Shown here: positions 48,581 through 56,489 of the stretch, one piece after another
Layout of the letters: every line of letters begins with the position of its first letter
Numbering within the stretch: the stretch's first letter is position 1
Source: Pseudomonas sp. FP1742
GTDB taxonomy: Bacteria; Pseudomonadota; Gammaproteobacteria; Pseudomonadales; Pseudomonadaceae
DNA: 64,000 bases
Assembly (NCBI RefSeq): GCF_030687145.1
Contig: NZ_CP117460.1
Location: 3,162,001-3,226,000, forward strand
Reading direction: 5' to 3'
The notes under the pieces: generated by a model
What the model was told of the DNA's origin: nothing
Seen by the model: only the letters and a program-made list of their open reading frames with translations
The model's database searches: none
Program-made: the position numbers and the translations under genes

Positions 48581-49144
48581 ATGAACGAAATCACTAGCAA
48601 TGACACACGCGACATCATTCTGGATGTCACCGAAAAGTTGATCTACAAAAGTGGCATTGCTGCCACCGGCATGGATCTTCTGGTGAAAACCGCCGGCGTT
48701 TCCAGAAAAAGTATTTACCGCTACTTCGCCAACAAGGAGGAGCTTGTCGTCGCGGCCCTGCAACGCCGTGATGTGCGCTGGATGAACTGGTATCGGAGCG
48801 AAGTCGGCAAGGGCCAAACCCCCGCCGAGCGGCTGCTCGACCTGTTTACCGTGCTCAAGGCCTGGTTCGCCTCCGAGGGCTTTCGCGGCTGCGCATTCAT
48901 CAATACCAGTGGCGAAACCGGCGACCCGCAAGACCCGGTTCGCCTGGTCGCCAAAGAACACAAACAGAAGCTGCTCGACTACGTGCGCGAGCTCTGTACC
49001 GAATATGGCGCAACAGACCCGGAGACGCTGGCCAGACAGCTGCTGATCCTGATCGACGGTGCCATTACCGTAGCGCTTGTGACGGGTGATCACAGTGCCG
49101 CCGATAATGCGCAATGCATGGCGCGAAAGTTATTGGACCTGTAA
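48581..49144 (+). CDS. TetR/AcrR family transcriptional regulator
   Basis: A 187-residue regulator. The N-terminal helix-turn-helix domain reads GIAATGMDLLVKTAGVSRKSIYRYFANKEEL in two blocks (GIAATGMDLLVKTAGV and SIYRYFANKEEL, about 22-52); the ligand domain follows. ATG 48581 fits the domain start; TTG 48545 would place the operator inside the gene and is rejected. Its palindromic operator overlaps its promoter. The adjoining NTF2-like gene, 56 nt downstream, is the likely co-regulated partner. Ligand unknown. Confidence 0.85.
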   Translation: MNEITSNDTRDIILDVTEKLIYKSGIAATGMDLLVKTAGVSRKSIYRYFANKEELVVAALQRRDVRWMNWYRSEVGKGQTPAERLLDLFTVLKAWFASEGFRGCAFINTSGETGDPQDPVRLVAKEHKQKLLDYVRELCTEYGATDPETLARQLLILIDGAITVALVTGDHSAADNAQCMARKLLDL

Positions 49145-49200
49145 CACTTTAAATAAGCCCGACAACTTGCTTGAACGTTAATTTGATAGGGAGACTTAAT

Positions 49201-49677
49201 ATGTCTACTGCCGAAGTTCGTCCGCCATTGCCACCGTTTACCCGTGAATCGGCCATCGAAAAAGTTCGCCTGGCCGAAGACGGCTGGAACTCTCGCGACC
49301 CGGAGCGGGTGTCCCTGGCCTACACCCTTGACACCCAATGGCGTAATCGCGCCGAGTTCGCCCACAACCGCGAAGAAGCCAAAGCTTTTCTGACCCGCAA
49401 ATGGGCCAAGGAACTGGACTACCGGCTGATCAAGGAACTCTGGGCCCACGGCGACAACCGCATTGCCGTGCGCTACGCCTACGAATGGCACGACGACTCG
49501 GGCAACTGGTTCCGTTCCTACGGCAACGAGAACTGGGAGTTCGACGAGAACGGGCTGATGTTCAACCGTTACGCTTGCATCAACGACCTGCCGATCAAGG
49601 AAAGCGAGCGCAAGTTCCGCTGGCCGCTGGGCCGCCGGCCGGATGATCACCCGGGCTTGTCCGACCTGGGCCTGTAA
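49201..49677 (+). CDS. NTF2-like / DUF1348 family protein
   Basis: A 158-residue single-domain protein. The cone-shaped NTF2/SnoaL fold is suggested by [18 protein letters not shown], then [18 protein letters not shown] and [18 protein letters not shown], which are typical of DUF1348 proteins. No catalytic function is established for the family. ATG 49201 has GGGAG 9 nt upstream. It follows the TetR gene and is probably controlled by it. Confidence 0.85.
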   Translation: MSTAEVRPPLPPFTRESAIEKVRLAEDGWNSRDPERVSLAYTLDTQWRNRAEFAHNREEAKAFLTRKWAKELDYRLIKELWAHGDNRIAVRYAYEWHDDSGNWFRSYGNENWEFDENGLMFNRYACINDLPIKESERKFRWPLGRRPDDHPGLSDLGL

Positions 49678-49692
49678 CTTCACAGAGATCCA

Positions 49693-49782
49693 TGTGGGAG
49701 CGGGCTTGCTCGCGAAGGCGGACTGACATTCAACATTGATGTCGACTGACACACCGCTTTCGCGAGCAAGCCCGCTCCCACA
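49693..49782. repeat. REPIN between the DUF1348 and sfnG genes
   Basis: Both arms complete, TGTGGGAGCGGGCTTGCTCG on the left and CGCTCCCACA region on the right; the spacer again includes ATTGATG and GACTGACACACCGC, related to the elements at 24523, 27218 and 27349. It lies between convergent genes. Confidence 0.9.
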
Positions 49783-49796
49783 ATGTTTTGTGGTGT

Positions 49797-50891
49797 TCAG
49801 GCGACTGCGGTGCTCTGCTCGAGCTGTGCTTTGGCTTCCAACTCCCGCACCAGCGGCAACACCCGTTTACCGAAGTACTCCACCTCCTCCTGAAAGTGCA
49901 GAAACCCCGCCAGCACCAGATCCACCCCCACCGCTTTCAACGCGACGATCCGTTCGGCAATCTGCTGCGGCGTACCGATCAGGTTGGTCTTGAAACCGTC
50001 GTTGTACTGCACCAGATCTTCAAAGGTCGATTTGGCCCAGTTGCCCTCGCCCTCTGGTGACGCCCTGCCCGCCTGTTTCGCCGCATCGCCAAAGGCATTC
50101 ACCGCGTGCGGATCGGCCTGATCGATGATCTGCGCCAGTACCGCCCGCGCCTCTTCTTCGGTGTCGCGGGCAATGACAAAGGCATTCACTCCAACCTTCA
50201 CCGAATGATTATTGGCGCTCGCTTTCGCGCGAATATCGTCGACTTGGGCCTTGATGCCTTCAGGAGTGTTGCCATTGGTGAAATACCAATCCGACACCCG
50301 CGCCGCCATGTCTCTGGCAGCACGGGAGCTGCCGCCCTGGAAGACTTCCGGTCGACCCAACGGCTTGGGTTTGAGGCTGTAGTTGTCGAAGCGATAGAAG
50401 TCACCGCGAAAGGTGAAATTATCCTGGGTCCAGATGCCCTTGAGTGCGCGGATAAATTCTTCGGAGCGGCGATAACGCTCGTCGTGCTCCAGCCAGTGTT
50501 CGCCGATGGCCTGAAATTCCCCCTTGAACCAGCCACTGACAATGTTCACCGCCACCCGGCCATTGGTGAGTTGATCGATGGTCGCCAGTTGCTTGGCTGC
50601 CAACGCCGGTTGCCATGGCCCCGGCAAGATTGCCGCAATCACTTTCAGCTTGCTGGTCGCGGCCAGCAGTGCATGGCTGAACGCAACCGATTCATGTTGA
50701 AACTCGGCGCCATACCCAGCGGTGAAACGAATCTGGGTCAAGGCATATTCGAACCCCGCCTCTTCGGCCAGTTGCGCCAGTTTGCGGTTATAGTCGATGC
50801 CCCAATGGGTGCGCTGTTCGATCTTGCTGACCACCAGCCCGCCACTGACGTTCGGCACCCAGTAGGCAAATTTGACGGCTTGCTGACTCAT
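49797..50891 (-). CDS. sfnG: FMNH2-dependent dimethyl sulfone monooxygenase SfnG
   Basis: A 364-residue luciferase-like (LLM) flavin monooxygenase. The opening KFAYWVPNVSGGLVVSKIEQ, then ATIDQLTNGRVAVNIVSGWF and EVFQGGSSRAARDMAA, are SfnG/SsuD blocks. It converts dimethyl sulfone to methanesulfinate for use as a sulfur source under sulfate starvation, with FMNH2 from a reductase encoded elsewhere. A sigma-54-type promoter lies at 50930-50945 and an IS110 element begins 115 nt upstream of the start. The divergent sfnB-type gene lies beyond the element. Confidence 0.92.
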   Translation of the reverse strand: MSQQAVKFAYWVPNVSGGLVVSKIEQRTHWGIDYNRKLAQLAEEAGFEYALTQIRFTAGYGAEFQHESVAFSHALLAATSKLKVIAAILPGPWQPALAAKQLATIDQLTNGRVAVNIVSGWFKGEFQAIGEHWLEHDERYRRSEEFIRALKGIWTQDNFTFRGDFYRFDNYSLKPKPLGRPEVFQGGSSRAARDMAARVSDWYFTNGNTPEGIKAQVDDIRAKASANNHSVKVGVNAFVIARDTEEEARAVLAQIIDQADPHAVNAFGDAAKQAGRASPEGEGNWAKSTFEDLVQYNDGFKTNLIGTPQQIAERIVALKAVGVDLVLAGFLHFQEEVEYFGKRVLPLVRELEAKAQLEQSTAVA

Positions 50892-50929
50892 GGACGTGTC
50901 CTCGGGTTTTCAGGGAAGTCCTTGGCCAG

Positions 50930-50945
50930 AGCAGCAACCGTGCCA
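50930..50945 (-). promoter_or_regulatory. Sigma-54 promoter of sfnG
   Basis: Reading the minus strand, TGGCACGGTTGCTGCT has the GG and GC doublets 12 bp apart and matches the -24/-12 consensus TGGCACG-N4-TTGC closely. SfnR, a sigma-54 activator, controls sfn genes in P. putida, which agrees. The IS element lies about 60 bp upstream of the -24 GG. Confidence 0.75.
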
Positions 50946-51008
50946 TCGCTTGAATCGCGTTTTGTGACACTGGCGTCTTGAGTCGAGCGAGATACCCTGT
51001 GGGAGATT

Positions 51009-51971
51009 CTATGTTGCAGGACAACCCTGCAACGGTCGATTCGGTTGGTATTCGCTCTGGTTTTTCATCAGAGCGAACGCCACCCGGGCGAGTTTTCGGG
51101 CAAGGATTACCAGGGCCTGAGTCCTCTTGAAACCTCTGGCCAGGTACCCTTCATAAAATGGTTTCCAGGTCGCTGAACGACAGGCGGCCATGGCCGAGTT
51201 GTGGGCCAGACGTCGTATTTCCGGATCCCCTTTCTTGGTCAGACTGCGACTCCCCGTCTTTTTTCCCGAGTCATCGACCCTCAAGTCCATGCCCAAAAAA
51301 GCGATGAAGGCATTGCTGTCCTTAAACTCGCCACGCAAAAAAGCCGTCGCAAATCCAGTTGCCGTCAGTACACCAACGCCTTCAATGGCCTTGCAACGCT
51401 CAATATTTTCGGCGGCTCCGGCCTCTTTGCTCAGGTCACGCAGCTGTTTTTGAATGGCCAAATCCGAGCGCTTAAACGTCTCCATCAGACATTTCAGCTC
51501 TTCTTCCAGGCGCGGCTCATTGGCCCAGCTCTGAGCCAGGCTGACACGCGCCTTGATCAGTGCTGCCCGTCGATGAAGCAGGCTTTGCAGGGCCTTGTAA
51601 GCCTTGGGCGGCGGGCTCCAAGCGCGTAACCCACCCTGTTCATGCGCCAGATACCGAGCCAGAAGACGAGCATCACACGGATCATTTTTAGCTCGTTGGC
51701 CGACACCGCGGCGGTAATGACTCAAGCGATAACCGTCCACGACGTAGACCTGATGACCCAACTCATAGGCCAACTCAACCGTGTCCAAGTGGTAAATGTT
51801 GGTGGCCTCAACGGCAATGCCACTTTTGGCGGGCAGCGTCTTGAGCCAACGTTTGAGTGCTGCTCGATTATTGGAGATGGCTTGTGTGGTTTGCAGATCG
51901 GCGCGATAGACGAGCACCTCAGCCTTGGCCACATCAACACCCACGACCGCTTGCGAAGTAAGGATTGTCAT
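51009..51971 (-). CDS. IS110 family transposase
   Basis: A 320-residue recombinase. The N-terminal RuvC-like DEDD domain has VVGVDVAKAEV (Asp13), AVEATNIYH and RAKNDPCDARLLARY; the C-terminal Transposase_20 domain has KAIEGVGVLTATGFATAF and SRSLTKKGDPEIRRLA, which holds the serine used with the RuvC site. The protein looks intact, so the element may be active. The gene ends 3 nt from the right-end border. Family members carry out RNA-guided recombination with a bridge RNA. Confidence 0.95.
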   Translation of the reverse strand: MTILTSQAVVGVDVAKAEVLVYRADLQTTQAISNNRAALKRWLKTLPAKSGIAVEATNIYHLDTVELAYELGHQVYVVDGYRLSHYRRGVGQRAKNDPCDARLLARYLAHEQGGLRAWSPPPKAYKALQSLLHRRAALIKARVSLAQSWANEPRLEEELKCLMETFKRSDLAIQKQLRDLSKEAGAAENIERCKAIEGVGVLTATGFATAFLRGEFKDSNAFIAFLGMDLRVDDSGKKTGSRSLTKKGDPEIRRLAHNSAMAACRSATWKPFYEGYLARGFKRTQALVILARKLARVAFALMKNQSEYQPNRPLQGCPAT

Positions 51972-52017
51972 GACGAATCCTCGGAGCTAGGGTTTAAGAG
52001 CTTGTTGGGGTCTACCG

Positions 52018-52158
52018 TTGCGCTGGCTTGTCTCTATCGTCGGCCTAGCCGATGAATTCCTTATTGGCGCTTTTAGGTAGAAGGGGTGGGACGAAGTCTC
52101 CCACGGTCTGTACTGGCTAGAGTCAGAATCGGGCTTTTAGTCCCACCCACCCCTTCAA
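52018..52158 (-). ncRNA. Predicted bridge RNA of the IS110 element
   Basis: Two hairpins with internal loops lie between the element border and the transposase start. Hairpin 1 (52080-52156) closes with GAAGGGGTGGGAC and its complement; its inner stem is 52107-52114 with 52121-52127. The loop strands are AAAAGCCCG (minus strand, 52130-52138) and GTGGGAG (52098-52104), which equal and complement the two sides of the REP target AAGCCCG-CT-CCCAC. Hairpin 2 (52020-52070) carries GGAAT and ACAAG, which fit the element ends AGAAT and CTTGT. The exact RNA ends are not visible. Confidence 0.72.
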
Positions 52159-52173
52159 GTCTAAACATACAAG

Positions 52174-52256
52174 CGGGCTTGCTCGCGAAAGCGGTATGCC
52201 AGCCAATAAATAAGTTGAATGTTAACCTCCCTTCGCGAGCAAGCCCGCTCCCGCAG
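52174..52256. repeat. Right part of the REPIN split by the IS110 element
   Basis: CGGGCTTGCTCGCGAA at 52174-52189 is the remainder of the split REP, whose first part CTGTGGGAG lies at 50998-51005. The partner arm TTCGCGAGCAAGCCCGCTCC follows at 52232 and ends in CGCAG, with one change from the usual CACAG. Confidence 0.85.
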
Positions 52257-52360
52257 GTAACCGGGTACACCTGAAGCAATTTGCTGATGCACTGTTGCCA
52301 CAGCAACAATTCAGGCCACGCCGAAATCCACACCCTCCAATAAACTATACCTGCGAGCTT

Positions 52361-52376
52361 CGGCATGGACCGTGCA
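52361..52376 (+). promoter_or_regulatory. Candidate sigma-54 promoter of the sfnB-type gene
   Basis: CGGCATGGACCGTGCA has GG and GC doublets 12 bp apart and matches several other positions of the -24/-12 consensus. It predicts a start near 52387, about 50 nt before the ATG. It is weaker than the sfnG promoter but agrees with SfnR control of both genes. Confidence 0.5.
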
Positions 52377-52438
52377 ATCGCCCTTGGCATGCAACGCCTT
52401 TCACCGCCGATTTTTTTACCACGCCAAGGAGCTGTCCC

Positions 52439-53677
52439 ATGACCGATCACCAGGTAATCAACCCGCTGTCCACCGGCACTGACTATGAAGCACTGGCCGA
52501 ACGCTTTCGGCCGATCTTCCAGCGCATCGCCGCCGGTGCCGTCGAGCGCGAGCAAAGCCGCAGCCTGCCGAACGAGCCGATTCAGTGGCTCAAGGACGCC
52601 GGTTTCGGCGCGGTGCGAGTGCCGGTTGAATACGGCGGTGGCGGCGCATCCTTGCCACAGTTGTTCGAATTGCTGATCGAACTGGCCGAAGCCGACTCCA
52701 ACGTACCCCAGGCCCTGCGCGGGCATTTCGCCTTTGCCGAGGACCGCTTGAACTCACCCCCGGGGCCGGGCCGGGATCTGTGGTTCAAACGCTTTGTTGA
52801 CGGAGACATCGTCGGCAATGCCTGGACCGAGATCGGCGCCGTGGCAATCGGCGAAGTGATCACCAAGGTTTCTCCCCATGGCGAGCAGTGGCGGCTCAAT
52901 GGCGAGAAGTTCTACAGCACCGGCAGCATTTTCTCTGACTGGATCGACGTCTATGCCCAACGCAGCGATACCGGTGGCGACGTGATCGCCGCCGTCCGCA
53001 CACGCCAGCCGGGGATTGTGCAGAGCGATGACTGGGACGGTTTCGGCCAGCGCACCACTGGCAGTGGCACCTCGCGCTTTACCGATGCCGAAGTGGAGGC
53101 TGAAAACATCATCGACTTCGCCACCCGTTTCAAATACCAGACGGCGTTTTATCAGTTGGTGCTGCTGGCGACCCTGGCCGGCATCGGCCGCTCTGCCTTG
53201 CGCGATGTGACGCATCAGGTGCGCGAGCGTAGACGCATCTATAGCCATGGCAATGCGCAGCGGGTCAGCGAGGATTCGCAAGTGCAGCAGGTGGTGGGTG
53301 AAGTGGCGGCGTGGGTGTATGCCGCCGAAGCCAGTGCCCTGAAAGCCGCACAACCGGCGCAGCGGGCTTATCTGGCACGGTTCTCAGGGGATGAAGCGCT
53401 GGAACGCGCGGCGAATGTGGCGGCGGAGATTGAATCGGCCAAAGCTCAGGTGGTGGTCTCGGAATTGATCCAGCGGGCGACTACGGCGCTGTTCAACGCC
53501 TTGGGCGCTTCGGATGTTCGCGAAGGTAAATCGCTGGATCGGCATTGGCGCAATGCGCGGACCGTGTCATCGCACAATCCGGTGATCTACAAGGCTCGGA
53601 TTGTTGGGGACTGGGCGATTAACGGGACCGAACCGCCGTTTGTGTGGCAGATCGGTAATGGGCCTGTGCGCAAGTGA
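52439..53677 (+). CDS. sfnB: SfnB family sulfur acquisition oxidoreductase (acyl-CoA dehydrogenase fold)
   Basis: A 412-residue flavoprotein of the DszC/acyl-CoA dehydrogenase fold. DAGFGAVRVPVEYGGGGAS, GNAWTEIGAVAIGEVIT and KSLDRHWRNARTVSSHNP are blocks of the SfnB/DszC branch; the catalytic glutamate of true acyl-CoA dehydrogenases is missing, with HNPVIYKAR at the C-terminus instead. SfnB proteins are thought to act as monooxygenases in organosulfur use. ATG 52439 has AAGGAG 8 nt upstream; the frame extends earlier without a start signal. It is divergent from sfnG across the IS element. Confidence 0.85.
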   Translation: MTDHQVINPLSTGTDYEALAERFRPIFQRIAAGAVEREQSRSLPNEPIQWLKDAGFGAVRVPVEYGGGGASLPQLFELLIELAEADSNVPQALRGHFAFAEDRLNSPPGPGRDLWFKRFVDGDIVGNAWTEIGAVAIGEVITKVSPHGEQWRLNGEKFYSTGSIFSDWIDVYAQRSDTGGDVIAAVRTRQPGIVQSDDWDGFGQRTTGSGTSRFTDAEVEAENIIDFATRFKYQTAFYQLVLLATLAGIGRSALRDVTHQVRERRRIYSHGNAQRVSEDSQVQQVVGEVAAWVYAAEASALKAAQPAQRAYLARFSGDEALERAANVAAEIESAKAQVVVSELIQRATTALFNALGASDVREGKSLDRHWRNARTVSSHNPVIYKARIVGDWAINGTEPPFVWQIGNGPVRK

Positions 53678-53698
53678 TGTGTTGTTGGAGTTGACGCC

Positions 53699-53780
53699 TT
53701 CGCGAGCAAGCCCGCTCCCACATTCGACCGAGTTCCTTCAGAGGAATGCGATTAAATGTGGGAGCGGGCTTGCTCGCGAA
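53699..53780. repeat. REPIN between the sfnB and TSUP genes
   Basis: TTCGCGAGCAAGCCCGCTCC on the left and the inverse ending GCTCGCGAA on the right. No T-run follows. Confidence 0.9.
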
Positions 53781-53875
53781 TAGGCCAGACCGGTCGCTGC
53801 AAAGTTTGGATATGGGTAAGATACCGGCCTTCCCCCGCAGCCCCTCTTCTGCGCCCTGCCGAATAAGCCCATTCC

Positions 53876-54655
53876 ATGCCTTTCGAACTCAGCGTTGACC
53901 TCACTACTTTGGCCGTTCTGGCCTTCGTCGCTTTCATTGCCGGTTTCATCGACGCCATCGCCGGCGGTGGCGGTCTGTTGACCACCCCGGCGCTGTTGAC
54001 CGCCGGCCTGCCGCCGCACCTGGTGCTGGGCACCAACAAACTCAGTTCGACCTTCGGCTCGGCCACCGCCAGCTTCACCTTCTACCGGCGCAAGCTGTTC
54101 CATCCTCGGCAATGGATGCACGCCATCGTCGGCACACTGGTCGGCGCACTCACCGGCGCTGTGGTCGCTCATTACTTGCCGGCGGAATGGCTGAACAAGA
54201 TGCTGCCGGTGATTGTGTTCGCCTGCGGCTTGTACCTGTTGTTCGGTGGCACGCCGAAAGCGCCGCTGGACAGCGATGCACCGATCAGGAAGAAGTGGCA
54301 ATCGAGCCAGGGCTTCAGTCTCGGCTTCTACGATGGCGTGGCCGGGCCGGGAACGGGGGCGTTCTGGACCGTCAGCAGCCTGCTGCTCTACCCCATCGAC
54401 CTGGTCAAGGCCAGCGGCGTGGCGCGCAGCATGAACTTCGTCAGCAACATTGCGGCGCTGTCGGTGTTCATCTTTTCCGGGCAAGTGGACTGGATTATCG
54501 GCCTGAGCATGGGCCTGTCGGTGATGGTCGGCGCCTTCTTCGGCGCACGCACCGCCATCAGCGGCGGTGCGAAATTCATTCGCCCGGTGTTCATCACCGT
54601 GGTGCTGGGCCTGACCGTGCGCCTAGCCTGGCAGCACTGGTTCAGCGTGGCCTAA
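53876..54655 (+). CDS. TSUP family permease (TauE/SafE-like)
   Basis: A 259-residue inner-membrane protein with about eight spans. The first family repeat is [18 protein letters not shown] with [12 protein letters not shown], and the second is [14 protein letters not shown] with [20 protein letters not shown] proteins move sulfite, sulfonates or organic sulfur compounds. The adjacent sfn genes make sulfite or sulfinate handling plausible, but a REPIN separates them and many TSUP proteins lie elsewhere. Its end overlaps the convergent nudC gene by 33 nt. Confidence 0.86.
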   Translation: MPFELSVDLTTLAVLAFVAFIAGFIDAIAGGGGLLTTPALLTAGLPPHLVLGTNKLSSTFGSATASFTFYRRKLFHPRQWMHAIVGTLVGALTGAVVAHYLPAEWLNKMLPVIVFACGLYLLFGGTPKAPLDSDAPIRKKWQSSQGFSLGFYDGVAGPGTGAFWTVSSLLLYPIDLVKASGVARSMNFVSNIAALSVFIFSGQVDWIIGLSMGLSVMVGAFFGARTAISGGAKFIRPVFITVVLGLTVRLAWQHWFSVA

Positions 54656-55453
54656 GCGCCGCGCCACGTAGACGTCGATCAGGTAGCGGGCAATCGAGCG
54701 TGACGCCGGCAGCGGCGGCAGCTCGTGCACGTTGAACCACTGGGCGTCTTCGATCTCATCTTCCTGACAGACAATCTCGCCACCGGCGTACTCGGCATGA
54801 AAACCGAGCATCATCGAATGCGGGAACGGCCAGCACTGACTGCCCATGTACTGAATGTTCTTGACCTCGATCTGCACCTCTTCGCGAACCTCGCGAATCA
54901 GGCAATCTTCGGCCGACTCACCCGGCTCGGCAAACCCCGCCAGCGTGCTGTAGACCCCGCTGACAAAACGCGGCGAACGGGCCAGCAGAACCTCGTCGCC
55001 ACGGGTCACCAGCACGATCATGCTCGGCGAAATGCGCGGATAGTGGCGTAAATCGCACGGTTCGCAGTACATCGCCCGCTCACGCGGCACCTGGATCATC
55101 GCCTGCCCGCAGTTGCCGCAGAAACGATGTTCACGAGCCCAGGTACCGATTTGCGCGGCATAGCCGAGTACCTTGTAGACGGTGTGATCGCCGTCGAGCA
55201 TGAACGCCCGCAGGCCTTTCCAGTTGCAGCCCGGCACTTCGCTGTGACTGCGCAGCTCCAGCAGGTACACCGGTTCACCATCGAGGTGACCGATGCCATG
55301 CTCGGCGAGAATCGACAAGTCCTGACGCTTGAGCCATTCCCGTGGAAACAGTGCGCCATTGTCATCGAACAAAAAACCTTCGGGGCTGCGCGCCACGGCC
55401 CAGCCGCCAGGTTGATCGGTGTCCAGTACTGCGGTGGTCCAGCGTGAAATCAT
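54623..55453 (-). CDS. nudC: NAD(+) diphosphatase NudC
   Basis: A 276-residue Nudix hydrolase. The zinc site is Cys112, Cys115, Cys130 and Cys133 (CGNCG and CEPC), and the Nudix box lies at about 173-195 ([11 protein letters not shown] then REVREEV). The family motif SQPWPFPxS is present as SQCWPFPHS, with Cys for Pro. The enzyme hydrolyses NADH and NAD caps of RNA to NMN. The last 33 nt overlap the TSUP gene tail to tail. The crotonase gene ends 6 nt upstream on the same strand. Confidence 0.93.
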   Translation of the reverse strand: MISRWTTAVLDTDQPGGWAVARSPEGFLFDDNGALFPREWLKRQDLSILAEHGIGHLDGEPVYLLELRSHSEVPGCNWKGLRAFMLDGDHTVYKVLGYAAQIGTWAREHRFCGNCGQAMIQVPRERAMYCEPCDLRHYPRISPSMIVLVTRGDEVLLARSPRFVSGVYSTLAGFAEPGESAEDCLIREVREEVQIEVKNIQYMGSQCWPFPHSMMLGFHAEYAGGEIVCQEDEIEDAQWFNVHELPPLPASRSIARYLIDVYVARRLGHAEPVLPG

Positions 55454-55459
55454 GGTTAA

Positions 55460-56272
55460 TCAATCCAGAAATTCGGGTTTCTGTTTGCTCATATGGGCGG
55501 CCATGGCCACGCGCAGATCGGTGGATTGCAGCATGGCGGCATTCCAGGTGGCGACGTATTCGAGGCCGTCGTCGATGCGATGGTCGCGCATGTAGCTGAT
55601 CATCTCTTTGGTACCGGTGATGGCAATCGGCGACTTGCCGGCGATTTCGCGGGCAATCCCCATCACGCCTTCTATCAGGCTGGCGGTGTCGCTGTAGACG
55701 CGATTGACCAGGCCAATGTTACGCGCTTCTTCGGCGCCAAAGGTGCGACCAGTGTAAGCCAGTTCACGCAGCATGCCGTCACCGATGATCCGCGGCAAGC
55801 GTTGCAAAGTGCCAACATCCGCCGCCATGCCGATATCGATTTCCTTGATGGAAAATTGCGCGTCCTGGGCTGCGTAACGCATGTCGCAGGCCGAAATCAG
55901 ATCGATGGCGCCGCCCAGGCAATAACCCTGGACCGCCGCCAGCACCGGTTTGCGGCAGTTGTCGACGGCGTTGAAGGATGCTTGCAGCGCCAGGATCTTG
56001 CGCCGCAGCAGGCGCGCATTGCGGCCGACGTCCTTGCCCAGCTCATTGGCCACACCGGCGAGCATCATCAGGTCGATGCCGGAAGAAAAATGCTTGCCGG
56101 CGCCACTGAGCACCACCACCCGCACTTCATCGGTATCGTCGATCCACTGGAAAATCTCGATGATCTCGCTCCAGAACGCGGCGTTCATCGAGTTGATCTT
56201 GTCCGGACGGTTGATCTGCACATGGGCGATGTTATCGGCCAGTTCGACGCTGAAGGCGGTGTATTGAGACAT
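55460..56272 (-). CDS. Crotonase/enoyl-CoA hydratase family protein, dienoyl-CoA isomerase-like
   Basis: A 270-residue crotonase. KHFSSGIDLMMLAGVANELG and GYCLGGAIDLISACDMRYA form the oxyanion hole; the acidic pattern (IDL in the second block and KEIDIGMAADVGTLQRLP) resembles the ECH1-type delta-3,5-delta-2,4-dienoyl-CoA isomerase more than a hydratase. It would help degrade unsaturated fatty acids. It lies 6 nt before nudC on the same strand, so the two are probably co-transcribed. Confidence 0.82.
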   Translation of the reverse strand: MSQYTAFSVELADNIAHVQINRPDKINSMNAAFWSEIIEIFQWIDDTDEVRVVVLSGAGKHFSSGIDLMMLAGVANELGKDVGRNARLLRRKILALQASFNAVDNCRKPVLAAVQGYCLGGAIDLISACDMRYAAQDAQFSIKEIDIGMAADVGTLQRLPRIIGDGMLRELAYTGRTFGAEEARNIGLVNRVYSDTASLIEGVMGIAREIAGKSPIAITGTKEMISYMRDHRIDDGLEYVATWNAAMLQSTDLRVAMAAHMSKQKPEFLD

Positions 56273-56399
56273 GGCAGTGATCCTTTACCGGACAGAAAAT
56301 GAGGCCCGAACTATAACAAGGCAGCCGTGCCGGCAGTAAGGCAGCGGTTCGGCCAAATGCGGGACTGGTCTCAGGTTTTTTTAGCGTCTGAACGGCCCT

Positions 56400-56474
56400 T
56401 TCGCGAGCAAGCCCGCTCCCACATGAGGTCTTTGGTGCTCACAAATCCCCTGTGGGAGCGGGCTTGCTCGCGAA
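56400..56474. repeat. REPIN between the crotonase and methyltransferase genes
   Basis: Both arms complete, TTCGCGAGCAAGCCCGCTCC and GCGGGCTTGCTCGCGAA. It fills the gap downstream of the methyltransferase gene. Confidence 0.9.
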
Positions 56475-56489
56475 GGCCGCACCGCCGAT

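Larger units (their letters stand above)
51006..52173 (-). mobile_element. IS110-family insertion sequence inserted in a REP
   Basis: About 1.17 kb, with no inverted repeats. The outer sequences rejoin as the REP GTGGGAG + CGGGCTTGCTCGCGAA, so the element split a REP between 51005 and 52174. The dinucleotide AG (CT on the transposase strand) stands at both borders (51004-51005 and 52172-52173), as expected for the CT core of IS621-like elements. The transposase runs almost to the 51006 end, and about 200 nt of non-coding DNA lie at the other end, the layout of the IS110 group with a bridge RNA at the left end. Confidence 0.88.

Noticed and set aside
50930-50945. Reading the sfnG sigma-54 site as TGGCAC directly followed by GGTTGCT
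   Set aside because: That register puts the GG and GC only about 9 bp apart; the correct 12-bp spacing uses the next GC.
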